Assembly (NCBI RefSeq): GCF_033958435.1
Contig: NC_134152.1
Span: 25,084,001-25,148,000 of the forward strand
DNA from: Carettochelys insculpta
Lineage: Eukaryota > Chordata > Testudines > Carettochelyidae
Reading direction: 5' to 3'
Length of the DNA stretch: 64,000 nt
Under the pieces are notes generated by a model that searched no databases, had not been told where the DNA came from, and was given only the letters and a program-made list of their open reading frames with translations. This document shows, piece by piece, positions 12,056 to 22,984 of the stretch. How positions within the stretch are numbered: the stretch's first letter is position 1; the number at the start of each line of letters is the position of its first letter. Position numbers and translations under genes: made by a program.

Positions 12056-12570
12056 GGATGGTCCTCAGTGGTCAGAGTACTAGCCTAGGCTGTAAGAAAC
12101 TGGTCTTTGGTTCCAGCTCTGGTATAAATATCCTGCCCCACCTTGGAACAGTCACAAAGTTTATGTCTATATTTGGAGTTGGGGGGGCGTTATCTGCATC
12201 TTGAACCTTTGTACTTATCCTATGCACATCCAGCTGGTACAGTTGAAAACAGTAATGTAGAAAGCTGCAGCATTGGTTACCTATCCTGAGTACAAACCTG
12301 CCAGGTTTATGAGTAGACATCTGAGGTGGCTAGCCCATGCTACAGCTGTTATTTTTAGTGGGCTAATGAAAGTATGTCTACTTGAACTGGGACTTCCTAT
12401 CCCCTCCTCCCACCTCTAAATAGAAATGTAGCCTTGGTCCCTCTGTGGCTTAATTCCCATCTGTAAAATGGGGCAATGATCTTACTCTACCTCACTGGTT
12501 GTTGTGTGGCTGTTTTGAGGCTCATATTGAACATTGTGCAGTGCTCAGATTAAGTGGTGAAAGGGCCATA
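12056..12570 (+). mobile_element. MIR-like CORE SINE, split by a MITE
   Basis: The 5' part (12056-12130) has a decayed tRNA-type head, TCAGTGGTCAGAGTACTAGCC, followed by TTGGTTCCAGCTCTGGTA. The 3' part (12434-12570) carries the mammalian/amniote MIR tail features: CCATCTGTAAAATGGGG, CTACCTCAC and GGTTGTTGTG. The two parts are separated by a DNA element (12159-12433). MIR elements are ancient in amniotes, so this is among the oldest repeats in the window. The call rests on recognised consensus motifs. The head is less certain than the tail. Confidence 0.7.
12159..12433. mobile_element. MITE-like DNA element inside the MIR-like SINE
   Basis: The left end reads TTTATGTCTATATTTGG. The right end GAAATGTAGCC is its diverged complement, of the same GGCTANGTCTA type as the other MITEs. 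It interrupts the SINE between its CCTTGG...CACAAAG and CCCTCTGTGG segments. Termini are decayed, so the boundaries are good to a few bases only. Confidence 0.55.
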
Positions 12571-12660
12571 CAAGTACCAAAATTGACAGAAACTCTGCTG
12601 TATGTTTAAGTGCTGTGCTGAATCAGCATGGGCTTATCACATGCTTAAGTGCTTTACTGA

Positions 12661-12944
12661 GGGCAGATCCACACTACAAAAGGAATTTGACCTAAGATAC
12701 ATAACTCCAGCTTCAAGAATTGTGTCACTGGTGCTGATGTACCTTAGGTCAAATTTCAAGCACAGCCCCACTGCTGAAAGTTGATGGAAGAAACTCTCCT
12801 GTCAACTTTCTGTTATGAGGAGTACCACGATCAACATGGGCACCCTCAGGGTTCTATTTAGCTTGTTCCTATTAGGCATGCTAAATCAAACCCCAGAAGA
12901 TCGACCATGGCAGCATCAATCTTCTGCTTAGTGTAGGCAAACCC
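12661..12944. mobile_element. MITE, TSD TGA
   Basis: The left end GGGCAGATCCACACTAC and the complement of the right end (GGGTTTGCCTACACTA) are inverted repeats. TGA is duplicated at 12658-12660 and 12945-12947. The inside contains inverted AAATTTGACCTAAG and CTTAGGTCAAATT segments. It is decayed relative to MITE-1 (few CpGs). No coding capacity. Confidence 0.75.
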
Positions 12945-13520
12945 TGAATCAGGGCCTTAGCACTGAGTGAAAATCAATAAGCCCCTCTAAGCAACATCAC
13001 TTTGTTCATTCATATGGTGCTGCTCTTACTGGAGGAGGAAATTCAGTTAAGGTGAACTTGGAGATCTGATATCTACCCCTCCCTTCATGTGGGTATCTAT
13101 CCTTGAGGCATGAAGGAATTTGTACCATTGATGCAGGTGTCATCTCCATGTGATATCTTTCCTAATACTCCCAGTATACTTCCACTCAGACAGACTATTC
13201 CTAGAAATGACCTTTCAAGTGTAGGAAGGGCTGCCAAGCCGAGCGGGAGGGAGGAGGCCTTGCTTCTTGTTTACTTCTGTCAGGTAACATGGAGAAATGG
13301 CTTTATGGGCTCAATAGGTAAACCTCAAGGTTTGTTCACATTACAGAGGGCAATGGATACATTCCTAAATACAGCTGGTGCATCCATGCCCAGAGCTAGA
13401 TACACACACCAATACAATATCATTCCACTCATGGAACGAACCAAAGGAGATTGTCAAGAACTGGAAGAAAAATCTAGTACAACCAAGAATCGCAAGTGTG
13501 AATGAACAATGAAGTTTAAA
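12945..13520. other. Unannotated sequence
   Basis: A 131-codon open frame (13110-13505, +) has no recognised domain, and I see no supporting signal. No repeat recognised. Confidence 0.35.
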
Positions 13521-13770
13521 CTGGGCCTGAGGTCCAGAAGGGGTGGGGCCAAGGGTGGAAGGGGTGAGGCCTGGGCAGTCAACTCTTAATGTTGCCCAGA
13601 CACACACACCCCAGCCCCATGAAGCAACAGAGCAAAGCTGCCACAACTGTTCAAAGGGGCTCCAAATTCCGGCTGCTGCCTCTGCTACTTTGACAGTGGT
13701 GGCAGCCGGAGATCCAAACCCCCTTTGAAATGCTGGGCCCTTGTGCAACTGCCCCCTTTGCCCTCCTTTC
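13521..13770 (-). repeat. GC-rich dispersed repeat (unclassified)
   Basis: On the minus strand it starts GGGCAAAGGGGGCAGTTGC. It then contains GGGCCC, a CCGGCTGCCACCACTGTC-like block and repeated CACCCCTT segments, matching the layout at 47290-47610. No domain-bearing frame. Confidence 0.5.
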
Positions 13771-15139
13771 TCCCTCCTCCCCATTGACAGGCCATATTTA
13801 GGATCAGCACAGGCTGACAAGGAGGCTAGCTACCCCAATCATTAAGCTCGAGAAGCAGTTGTAAAATTACAAGAAATAATATGAAGAGACCAGAGAGGTT
13901 AGAAATATGGACAGGAAAATAAGATTTAATCTGGATATAGGAAGGAATTCCAAGAAGAACAAAAATTAGGATCAGGGCTGGAAAAGGTTGATTCAAAAGG
14001 ACAAATGGAAGGAAATATGGTATATGTCCAATGTTTCCCTTTCACAATTTCAGGCCCAGGACTCATCATTATATATTTGCATCAAAGGGTCTGTTCAGGT
14101 GCTTAAACATGTGTATAAACGTTTAAAAGATCAAGCCATACAGGGGTCATGATGACCCCACAAAGATCTGAAGAGGATTAGCACAAAGGAGAGAAAGGGC
14201 TTATCGAGTGTGGTAAGAAAAGACAGAACTAGGCATGAAACAAAGAAATTGGAAATTTAGGCTTAATATTAGGGAAGACAGCCTGATATTCTTTTTTGTT
14301 TCCGTTCTGGAGTCCCAGCGAAGCACTGGAAGCTATGTCACTTAGCATATTCAGCTAGTGGAATCTGCCTTTAGCCCAGCAGCTTGTGGTTGAACTAGTT
14401 TGAAAAGGTTTAATAGGGAACAATCCCACATGGCAGAAGAATGGATGCTCTTTTCACGTCTCTAACTTCAGTGAGTCTAAGAAGAAAGTCAAACATCTCA
14501 ACAGAGGGGGTACAGCTGCCGGTAGGGAAGGGAAAAATAAAGTGAAATTGTAAAAGTCTTTACCATTGCAACAGAGCAAATAATCAGGCAATTAGCACTG
14601 TTAAAAGTTCACAGAGCACCAGCGCTCACATGAATAACACCCCAGAATCCTGAAGGCACTAGAATAAGAGAAACATGAAATCCTATGACAAAAACTTTTG
14701 ATAGATCCCCAGAAGAGGGGAATTTTTAGAAAATCAGGTGACTGTACCCACATGTACAAAGGTAACAAAAAAGAGCCAGGCAGCCATAGACTTGCAAGCA
14801 TGCTACCAGGCATTAGAGACAGAAGGTGAGCACATTTAGGGATGGGCTTATAAATATTTAGAACTGCCTGGTTTCATTAGGGACAATTAACCTTAGAAGT
14901 GTGCAAAGTATTTCAACAGAGTATGAAACTATTTGTAGAGTTCCCCCTCCACCAAATACTCACACATTCTGGTACATATGCTACCCCACTTCAGAAAAGT
15001 AAGCTCGGGGGGAACCCATGAATGGGAAGTATGAGCAGCTGCAGACCCTGCCAGGTCTCTCTCTCTTTGGGTCCAGCAGTGGGGTAGAAGGACAAGAGGC
15101 AGAGCTGGAAAAGCAACAGAGAAACAAAGATCCAGGCTC
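13771..15139. other. Unannotated sequence
   Basis: No gene or repeat is recognised. Confidence 0.4.
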
Positions 15140-15246
15140 CGATTCCAGCTCAATTACAACTATAGTTGGCATTGGTCCTGCTTTGAGCAAGAGGTTGGAC
15201 TTGATGACCTCCAAAGGTCTCTTCTGACCCTATGATTCTATGATTC
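15140..15246 (+). mobile_element. CR1/SINE 3' tail fragment
   Basis: The segment contains TTGGTCCTGCTTTGAGC, then GGTTGGACTTGATGACCTCC, and ends in two ATGATTC units. It is the conserved 3' tail shared by CR1 LINEs and the turtle SINE. Too short to say which. Confidence 0.88.
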
Positions 15247-15480
15247 AGTGACTTCCAGTCCACTAGCATTTCCTGCTGTTGTGCTAACGAAAAACACGGG
15301 GAGCAGTGGTGTAGAACAGCTGCCAACCTTTCAGCTGCAGTGGCATCTAACTCAGCTCACAGAATGTCTAGAGAACAAGACGCCTGTAAGGAGCTACTGG
15401 CCATGAGACACCACAGCCTGACTGTAGTTGTGCTATCACCAGTGGAAAGGCAATAGCGAGAACTTTTTTTAAATGGTGAG
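15247..15480. other. Unannotated spacer before the Penelope cluster
   Basis: Nothing recognised in this short stretch. Confidence 0.4.
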
Positions 15481-16135
15481 TGCTGACAATAAGAACTCCT
15501 GCGGCACCTTAAAACAATAACACGTTTATTTGTATTCATGGGACTCCTTAAAAACTACTACATTTATTAGGTCATGAGCTTTTGTGGGTAAAACTCACTT
15601 CATTAGATGAACAATTAAGAGGAAAAACAGAGTCCAGGGTTTATATAATGTGTGTTCCAGAGGTGGAGCAGGACAGGAGAGGGGAAGAAGTTACTGTCAG
15701 TAGTAGGACCAGTTAATGAAGCCAATTAACTAGGATTTGTCTCATTCCTGTGAATACCAAAGGTAGGGAAATTGCCCTTGCAATGCTTAAGACAGTTAAG
15801 ATCTCTTTTCAGGCCAAGGTTAAAGGTGTCAAATTTGTAAATGAATTCCAATTCAGATGTCACTCTCTGTAACGTTATGGCAAAATTATTTTGTAGAAGA
15901 ATGACTACTTTAAAGTCCATTATTGAATGTCAAGGGAGGCTAAAGTGTTCCCCTACAGGTTTGTGTGTCCTCCCATTTCTGATGTGAGATTTAAGCCCAT
16001 TCATCTTTTGGAGTCTTGTTGATCCGGTATACATGGGAGAGGGGCATTGCTGGCACATGAGGGCATTTGCCACATTGGTGGACGTGCAGGTGTAAGAACC
16101 CCTGTTGGTGTGGCTCATGGCTACCTCATTGAGAC
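15481..16135 (-). mobile_element. Penelope-like element remnant c: GIY-YIG endonuclease, C-terminus, 3' UTR and hammerhead-like end
   Basis: Reading the minus strand from about 16130 to 15481, the first segment is a GIY-YIG endonuclease. It shows a GSYTCTSTNVANAL segment, the paired cysteines of MCQQCPS, a MYTGSTRLQ block, MNGLKSHIRN and KPVGEHF. This is the C-terminal nuclease of Penelope-like elements, which nicks target DNA for retrotransposition. A frameshift near 15925 separates it from the C-terminal tail (SELEFIYKFDT near 15840). A 3' region with TATATAA-like sequence and a degenerate hammerhead-like core (15569-15607) follows. Two copies of the terminal ACTCC...CTTAAA tail close the unit near 15540 and 15490. 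The reverse transcriptase is missing, so the copy is dead. Confidence 0.85.
15569..15607 (-). ncRNA. Degenerate hammerhead-ribozyme-like motif (PLE c)
   Basis: On the minus strand the order is CTAATGA (canonical CUGANGA with one G to A change), an AGTGAGT...ACCCAC stem II, then AAAA in place of GAAA, then GCTCAT. Two core positions are changed, so it should not cleave. The motif type is known from Penelope-like element termini. Confidence 0.5.
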
Positions 16136-16560
16136 ATTTATTTGGCCCTAAGCTTTTGTAGGCTGGAACCAAGTTTGTCACATGCATGAAATGGAAACTT
16201 CAGTCTGGCATGCAAAGATGGGTGTGTCCCATTACAACGTGGGGACTAGTGCTAACAATATTCGTTCAGTTAGGGTGGATGTGGCCCATTCCAAACAGCT
16301 GATGAGAGAAGGCATGAATACAAAGAGAGGGGAAATTACTTTTTATAGTGAGCTAGGCACTCTCAGTATCTCTTCAGACTCAGTCTGAGCATGTCATGTT
16401 TGCATACAAATTCCAACCCCCACCCCCCCCCGCCCGGCACTCCCCCACCTCCATTTCCCTGTGAAATCTGTTTTTGAAGTTCTTTTTGCTGAAGAATGGC
16501 AACTTTCAAGTCTATTACTGAGTGTCCAGGTAGGTCAAAGTGCTCAAAACAGCAGTTATG
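16136..16560 (-). mobile_element. Penelope-like element remnant b: C-terminal tail and 3' UTR
   Basis: The minus strand begins in mid-frame with HFDLPGHSVIDLKVAILQQK (near 16550-16490), the region just after the GIY-YIG domain. It runs through GLEFVCKHDML to about 16370, then a non-coding 3' region at 16200-16360. It ends in a strongly decayed hammerhead-like segment (16136-16187) that directly abuts remnant c. A C-rich run interrupts the coding part at about 16420-16445. Confidence 0.75.
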
Positions 16561-17590
16561 TAGCACTTTAAAGACTAACAAAATAATTTACTAGCTGATG
16601 AGCTTTCGTGGGACAGACCCACGCCTTCAGATCTATAGTATTTACAGTCCAGACTCTGTTATATAGCACAGAGGTCCAAAAAAAATTGCAATAAAACATG
16701 ACAAATCAAATACATGGAACTGAAGGAGGCAGGAGAGGGGTGGGGGATGTTAAGTGTCTTGCCTGAGATAATTACGAACATTAAAGGAAGGGAGCAGTCC
16801 TTGTAATGTACGTGATGACTGCTGTACTTGTTCATACCAAGTGTTAGTGTCGAATTTGAGTATGAACCCCAGTTCACTAACCTCTTTATGCAATCTGCTT
16901 TTAAAGTCTCTGTTGTAGAACACATATTCTCAGGTCTTTAACCGAATGGCCTGCTCCATTGATATGCTCACTGACAGGCTTATGTGTATTGATGTTCCTA
17001 ATGTCTGCTCTGTGTCCATTCATTCTTTGGCAAAATGTTTGCCCAGTTTTTCCAAAGTACCTAGTAGAGGGACATTGCTGGCATATGGTGGCATAAATAA
17101 CATTGGTTGAGGTACAGGAGAATAGGTTTTTTAATGTTACTGTTCTTTATGTCTGATTTGTGTCCATTTATCCTCGAGCACAGAGACAGTCCAGTCTGAG
17201 CAAAGTACATGGTAGAGGGGCATTGGTGGTACATGATGGCATATATCACATTAGTAGATACGCAGGTGAATGAGCCCCTGATGGTATGCCTGATGTGATT
17301 AGTTGCTATGATGGTGTCACTTGAAAAGTGATGTGGCCAGAGTTGGCAATGAGGTCTGTGGAGGGGATTGGTTCCTCTATTAGTGTTCCAGTTCTGTGGT
17401 ATCAAGTTGCTGGTGAGTATTTTCTTCAAGTTATGGGGTTGTCTGTCAGAATGACTGTCCTATCTCCCAAGGTCTCTGAGAGAGATGGACTGTCTTCTAG
17501 GATAGATTGCAGATCCTTGATAATGTGTTGGGGAAGTTTTGGCTGATATCTGCGAAAGTGAAACAAAGATTGAATTATCCTTATATTAAA
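16561..17590 (-). mobile_element. Penelope-like element remnant a, with duplicated GIY-YIG domain
   Basis: The minus strand starts near 17590 with a linker that follows the reverse transcriptase (QPKLPQHIIKDLQ-like). Two partial GIY-YIG domains follow in series. The first, about 17290-17130, has GSFTCVSTNVIYAI, HQCPS, SRINGHKSDIKN. The second, about 17130-16960, is in another frame and has TSTNVIYATICQQCPS, QRMNGHRADIRN and HKPVSEHIN. A frameshift near 16920 then breaks the C-terminal part. A 3' UTR with a TATATAACAGAGTC segment and a hammerhead-like core at 16595-16630 closes it. The second domain repeats the start of the first, so the nuclease region is partly duplicated. The element is inactive. 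The duplication could be a template switch or two nested copies. Confidence 0.82.
16595..16630 (-). ncRNA. Hammerhead-ribozyme-like motif (PLE a)
   Basis: The minus strand reads CTGAAGG (canonical CUGANGA with the last A replaced by G), a CGTGGG/CCCACG-type stem II with loop TCTGT, an intact GAAA box, then GCTCATCAGC as the short stem III region. It is close to canonical, but the changed last box residue argues against full activity. Confidence 0.6.
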
Positions 17591-19244
17591 AAATGGAGGC
17601 ACAATAGGAACTGAGGGTAGTGAAGGAAGTGAAGTTTGAATTTAGCATAAGAAATTCACTTGATTATGCTCATAGGCAGCTACTGGTGAGTTCTTGATGG
17701 AACTGATGAAAAATTGGATTGTTTGCCTCCCTTATGTCAAGCAAATGGAAAGCTGAGTTTAATATTCATCCCAAACCTTGAGAATAAAAATGTGAGCAAT
17801 AATTGTGACATTTTATGTTCTGGTAAGGACTTTGTATCAAATCCTGACCTGTGGAAAAGCACTGGGTGTGTGAAACCCTGCAATATCACTTATCTACTGA
17901 GCAGGCCACCTGATGACTGACAACTTTAATTTTAGCGTGAAATTGGCTGACTGCTGTTGAAACATCTATCCCTTTTGACAGGGATAGTGCAAAATACTCT
18001 CTTGATATTTACCACCAGAAACTTCCATTGAGAACCATCTGACGAAGCAAACAAGACATTTAAGGGAGGAATGGGTGCATGCACAAGGAGAGAAATCATA
18101 TGTTCATTTCATGCAATTAAAAGCTCTCGTAGTCCCATATTACTGCTCTCCAGTAAAGATCAGGTCCATGGTATGCTAATGAAGACAGTTGGTGGCAGGA
18201 TGCTCATCACATAAACATTGTTCCTACTTGCGCTTCTCTCTGGATAGTCACCTTGTCGTGGTGAGTGGGTTTGTGTGTTCCAAGGAACTCGAGAGCAATG
18301 CTGCAGGGAGTCTCATGCTCCCGCTGGGGTCACCCATGGCGGCGAGAGCAAGGGGGAAGGTCCAGACAAAGAACGATCATAAAAGTCTTCAATGGCAGAA
18401 CAAGTGGAGGATAACAAGGATAATGCTGCAGTGCCTGTGAAGGCAGCAGACAGGAGACTCCCATCTGTCATGGATTCCATGCCACTGGACCTGAGTTTTC
18501 TATCCATCAAGACCCAACCATGAGGAGGCTGCAGTGCAACAGTCATCCTGATGTTAAAAGAAGCCACACGCAGGCATCTTCCTCTGTGTACTACTCTCCT
18601 CGTGCTTGAATTAGAAGAAAGGACTATGTAATGGTAAAGTCTTTTTTCTGTAATCATACTGGGGACCTGTAGCCATAGTGTAAGGCCTAAAGTCTTCACC
18701 TGCAGTGGTAACCATTAGTGGTAAAGCAGGAAATCACATACTCACATTGCATCTGAATTACGCTAAAATAGGGCCTGTTACCAAGGAGTTCCCTGTCCTA
18801 ATGGCCCCCACTGGCACCAGATAAAGAAACAAATCTCAAGACGGGTAAAGAAAACTTATTTTGACAGCATTTTGTCTGACAAGAAACTCCTCAATAGTTG
18901 GGGTTGCGGAATCCCTATTCTGTGGTTATGGTCCTCACTTTCCTATCATTTGCTTGTATGATCCTGGTCTGCTTTTTCATGGTTTCTCTCTGCTGTATAA
19001 TTACTTTTGCTTAATGTAAATCAATTAAGGTGGTGGGGTGTGGTTGGATAGATAGTTCTGTTACAATCCATTAGGACTGATTAGAAAATTTTAGTAAAAT
19101 AATTGGTAAACCCTCAATTTAATGGCCCCTGATTTAACAGACTTCGGAAATAATGGATGCTGTCTGCCAACCCCCAACCCCCAAATAAATGCAGGTGACT
19201 CACCAGCAGAGCTGCTCGAGCCACCAGAGTCACCAGGGTTCAAA
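17591..19244. other. Unannotated sequence
   Basis: No gene is recognised. A 128-codon minus frame at 18313-18699 and short frames elsewhere lack motifs. Confidence 0.4.
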
Positions 19245-19448
19245 GGAATAAGAGAATTTCGATGTTGGTGGGATCCTTTCAAAAAGGACCCCCATGTAGC
19301 TAAGCCACGCAGAAGCAAAATGAGGCAATTGCAAAGTGCCACAGCCGGAGGCATGCTAATGAGGTGCTGAATATGCACCTCATTAGTACTCTTCAATCTG
19401 ACCATTAACATGGCCATTTCAAAGTTTTTGGTAGGTGTAGATGTAGCC
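19245..19448. mobile_element. MITE-2 half copy, old
   Basis: It shows the order seen in the right arm of MITE-2: GGGATCCTTTCAAAAAGGA, GGCATGCTAATGAGGTGCTG, CCTCATTAGTA, CATGGCCATTTCAAAG and terminal GGTGTAGATGTAGCC. CpG positions of the young copy appear as TG or CA, so this copy is old. The left arm is missing. Confidence 0.7.
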
Positions 19449-20105
19449 ACTGTGTTTAGATACATTTGCTCATAATTTATATTGTGGCCATTTATTAGTA
19501 ACTTTAATAGTGCTTTTATTCTGATTTGCATGTTTTCCATCCATTGTGGAGCATGGGAGTATTTAAAATTCCTACAAAAATTAATATAAAAACCAAAACA
19601 TCTGACTTTCCCCTGAATCAACCACCAATTATTATCCCCTCCCCATGTTCCAGCAACAACTGAATTATCTCCCAGAAGAAGCACCTTTAAGAACATGCAA
19701 AGATTTCATCTGAAGTTCAATAGATTAACAATTTTTTAAAAAATTGCTCACGTAAAATCTGTTTCTGCTTTCCCACTAATTATTTGTTGTGTGCTGAGCT
19801 TATCCCCTTAACCGATCTAAAGAGTGTAATAGGTACATCCAAAAAGTATCTTCTGCTTTGGAGAAATCATACAAGACATCCATCTATTCATCACAACAAT
19901 GGATGCTCTGTAAATCTGTTGCTCATTCACCAATATGATCCAGCAGTAGTGAAATGGAGGAAAAGATGGAAAAGAACCACTACAAAGACTTTGTTGAAAG
20001 AAAAAGCTTTGTGGGGGTTTTTTAACTGAGACTCACCAGGCCACCCTCACTGGTGTGCTTCTGCTGCTTAGGTAATCCAGAGCAATCACAAACCTAGGTC
20101 AATAA
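19449..20105. other. Unannotated sequence
   Basis: No gene or repeat is recognised. Confidence 0.4.
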
Positions 20106-20804
20106 GGCTACGTCTACACGTGCACGCTACATCGAAATAGCTTATTTCGATGTAGTGACTATTTCAATGAATAACGTCTACACGTCCTCCAGGGCTGGCA
20201 ACGTCAACGTTCAACTTCGATGTTGTGCAGCACCACATCGAAATAGGCACTGCGAGGGAACGTCTACACGCCAAAGTAGCACACATCGAAATAAGGGTGC
20301 CAGGAACAGCTGCAGACAGGGTCACAGGGCAGACTCAACAGCAAGCCGCTCCCTTAAAGGGCCCCTCCCAGACACAGTTGCACTAAACAACACAAGATAC
20401 ACAGAGCCGACAACTGGTTGCAGACCCTGTGCATGCAGCATGGATCCCCAGCTGCCGCAGCAGCAGCCAGAAGCCCTGGGCTAAGGGCTGCTGCACACGA
20501 TGACCACAGAGCCCCGCAGGGGCTGGAGAGAGAGCATCTCTCAACCCCTCAGCTGATGGCCGCCATGGCGGACCCCACTATTTCGATGGTGCGGGACGCA
20601 GATTGTCTACATGTGCCCTACTTCGACGTTCAGCTTCGAAGTAGGGCGCTATTCCCATCCTCTCATGGGGTTAGCGACTTCAACGTCTCGCCACCTAACG
20701 TCGATTTCAACTTCGAAATAGCGCCCAACACGTGTAGCCGTGACGGGCGCTATTTCGAAGTTGGCGCCGCTACTTTGAAGTAGCGTGCACGTGTAGACAT
20801 GGCC
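20106..20804 (+). mobile_element. MITE-1 copy 1 (699 bp)
   Basis: The left end GGCTACGTCTACACGTGCAC and the complement of the right end (GGCCATGTCTACACGTGCAC) are inverted repeats continuing into CGCTAC. Flanks are TAA and TAG, a decayed 3-bp duplication. Subterminal parts are made of small TTCGAA hairpins, and GTCTACACG is repeated inside. The unique core (20290-20600) is GC-rich. Two overlapping frames stay open through it: 109 codons at 20155-20484 and 121 codons at 20418-20783. The peptides recur in the other copies but match no domain I know. The element lacks a recognisable transposase and fits a PIF/Harbinger-type non-autonomous element. Confidence 0.88.
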
Positions 20805-21801
20805 TAGGTGATTCAAGCTAGGTCTAGAGCTGCTTTGCACTGCAAAAGGCATCAGTGAATGTAGATCAATGTCTTTCATTGTCTAAAAAATACTTTCTAC
20901 TGGATGACTGCAGGATTTGGTGAAGTACTTCGGAATGCAGAATCAGTTTCTGGTCTGGAACAGACAGCTTTGCAGAGAAATGGAAAATTATTGCTGACTT
21001 TCATTAAAAATGGGGGTATAGTTAATTATAACATGCATATAGAGTATAATATACTGAATGCTACATCGGTCTGCAGTGTATTCCACCCATAATTAACTAA
21101 AAGTGGCTTCACGCTTAGACTTTTGCTGTTGACGCTAGCAGAACTAATTTTGCACCACTTTCCATTCTCATTACAATCCATGCCAGTAGGATGGACACAT
21201 TTTTAAGACATTTCCTGCACTTGTTACAATATTTGTCAGGAGTCTGAGAAATTGAAACCATGCAATGAGACAGAGAGTGAGCCAGAGACAGTGAAGCTCA
21301 TGCATTATAATGCAGCAACAAATTATTTTCTCGGTGAAGATTATAATTGCAATTTAATTTGGTGGAAAATTAACCCATTCTTGAGATAGTCACAATGCTT
21401 GTTTCGTGATTCCATGAAGCAACACACTGTGGAGCGATGAGAGAAGAATATAAGATTCAGAGAGGATGTTCACCTCAGTAGACAAAAGTACACCTTTTAG
21501 ATCAGGTTAAAACTCTCCCAAACTCATGAGTCTGCAAAGGCAAGATTCTATTGGGCACTATGGCGCACCTTGATTCCTCAGTTCATCAGAGGAAACATTC
21601 AGCAGGGAGCAAGGATGAGACCCTAAAATTAGACACCTCAAGATAATGGGCTTTCTTAAGAATGGGTCCATTCCTGCAAAGGACTCAGCATCCTCTCGGA
21701 GGTGTTGTGTCAATGATCTCCTTATTGATTTGGACGGAATTTAAAAATGCCCGCTTGTCAATTAACCCACTAAGTATTCAGCACATCACATGGCGGCATT
21801 C
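20805..21801. other. Unannotated sequence
   Basis: No gene or repeat is recognised. Confidence 0.4.
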
Positions 21802-22160
21802 TAAATCACCATTTTTTTAGAGGGACAGTCCTGTATTTAAGCCCTCCTGCAGGTGTCCCTACTTACAAAAAAAAATGTGCCATGTGTCCGAGATTTTCTG
21901 TCTCTCCCCTCCCAGCAGTACTAGCTGATAGCTGGACCTTGGTGCACCAGCTGCCCACCCAGCAGCAGTGAGCTGGGGAGGGGTACTGTGGCTGATGATG
22001 GGCTTGGGAGTGTAAGGTTGGTGGCTGGACACAGCTACAGCATTCAGGGGCAGCCGCTCCCCTGCTGGTCTGTGAGTGCAGTCCCTGCTGTGTGCCGGCT
22101 CCCCCACTGTCTTGTGTCCAGACAACACTGGCTACTTTCTGAGGTGGCTGCTGAGAGTGG
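21802..22160. mobile_element. Broken hAT-like element related to 11012 and 30682
   Basis: The left part runs TAAATCACCAT, then GGGACAGTCCTGTATTTAA, then GGTGTCCCTACTTAC and a GC-rich block. This is the same order as the left part of the element at 30682. No right terminus is seen, so the end coordinate is approximate. Confidence 0.5.
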
Positions 22161-22256
22161 GTAGGTGGTAGGGTGGTAGCTGGTAACATGTCACTTCTGC
22201 TGCCCACCCACAGCCCTTTTCACAGCCCCAACACCCCTCACTCTCCTCTCCCTGTT

Positions 22257-22284
22257 ACACACACACACACACACACACACACAC
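22257..22284. repeat. (AC)n microsatellite
   Basis: A pure 28-bp dinucleotide run. Confidence 0.97.
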
Positions 22285-22808
22285 CTGCTGCTCCTCCATA
22301 TCCCCCACCAGCAGGATGTGTCCCTTTCCTGGTGCTGTGCAGAGAACCAGCTCCTGGTTGGATCATTCAGCTCACCAATGGCCTGACTGGCAGGATCCTT
22401 CCTTCCCTCACTGACCAGGCTGGGCTAGCACCCAAGGAGAGCTCAAGCCACTACGTTCCAGGGCGCTGACCAGGAGGAGCCAAACCCTGCATCATGCCCT
22501 GGCCCTGCACAGCGCAAGCATGGGAAAGCTTATCTGCCCCTCAGCTAAGCTCTGCAGTAGCAGGAAGGAGGCTGTTTCCAGTCTGTTTGCACCCCAACCC
22601 TGCAGGCTCCGTAACAGCCGCACAGTCTAGGCCACAGCACTTCTTCACACACTGCTTTGCCCCAAATCCTGCCCCCAGAGCCTGCAGGAATGCTCTATCC
22701 CCTTGGCATTCTCCCCTGCCACCTCTCGGGCCCCTTTCACCAAAGCTCCTGCAGACATTCTCTGAGCCTTAGAGCACAATGCATCCTTAGGGCTTACCCG
22801 CTTCCTGC
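22285..22808. other. Unannotated C-rich sequence
   Basis: Moderately GC-rich, with chance open frames. No gene or repeat recognised. Confidence 0.35.
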
Positions 22809-22984
22809 TGGTGTTCCCCCTAATTTGTTCCATCCATGGGCTGAAAAACATTTATGGGCATCAAGGCATGTGTGGATGTGCATCCGCAGTAGAAACACAT
22901 GATGCCCATTGTGGGTTCTGTGGGCACTCTGCTAGTCAGCTGAATCTCTCCTGGGTGGCTGCCCAAAAGTGCAACAATGCTGTT
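22809..22984 (-). mobile_element. hAT-like element, family X
   Basis: On the minus strand it reads GGGCAGCCACCCAGGAGAG, then GATGCACATCCACACATGCC, then CCATGGATGGAAC and a terminal TTAGGGGGAACACC. This is the same order as at 5865-6050 and 29784-29970. Edges are approximate. Confidence 0.65.

Noticed and set aside
15930..16187. A host GIY-YIG nuclease gene
   Set aside because: The domain sits between PLE terminal segments, is frameshifted, and repeats twice more in the same cluster, so it belongs to a retroelement.
19091..19696. 201-codon open frame on the minus strand
   Set aside because: It overlaps an old MITE-2 half copy (19245-19448) and unique AT-rich sequence. No domain, splice context or codon signal supports a gene.
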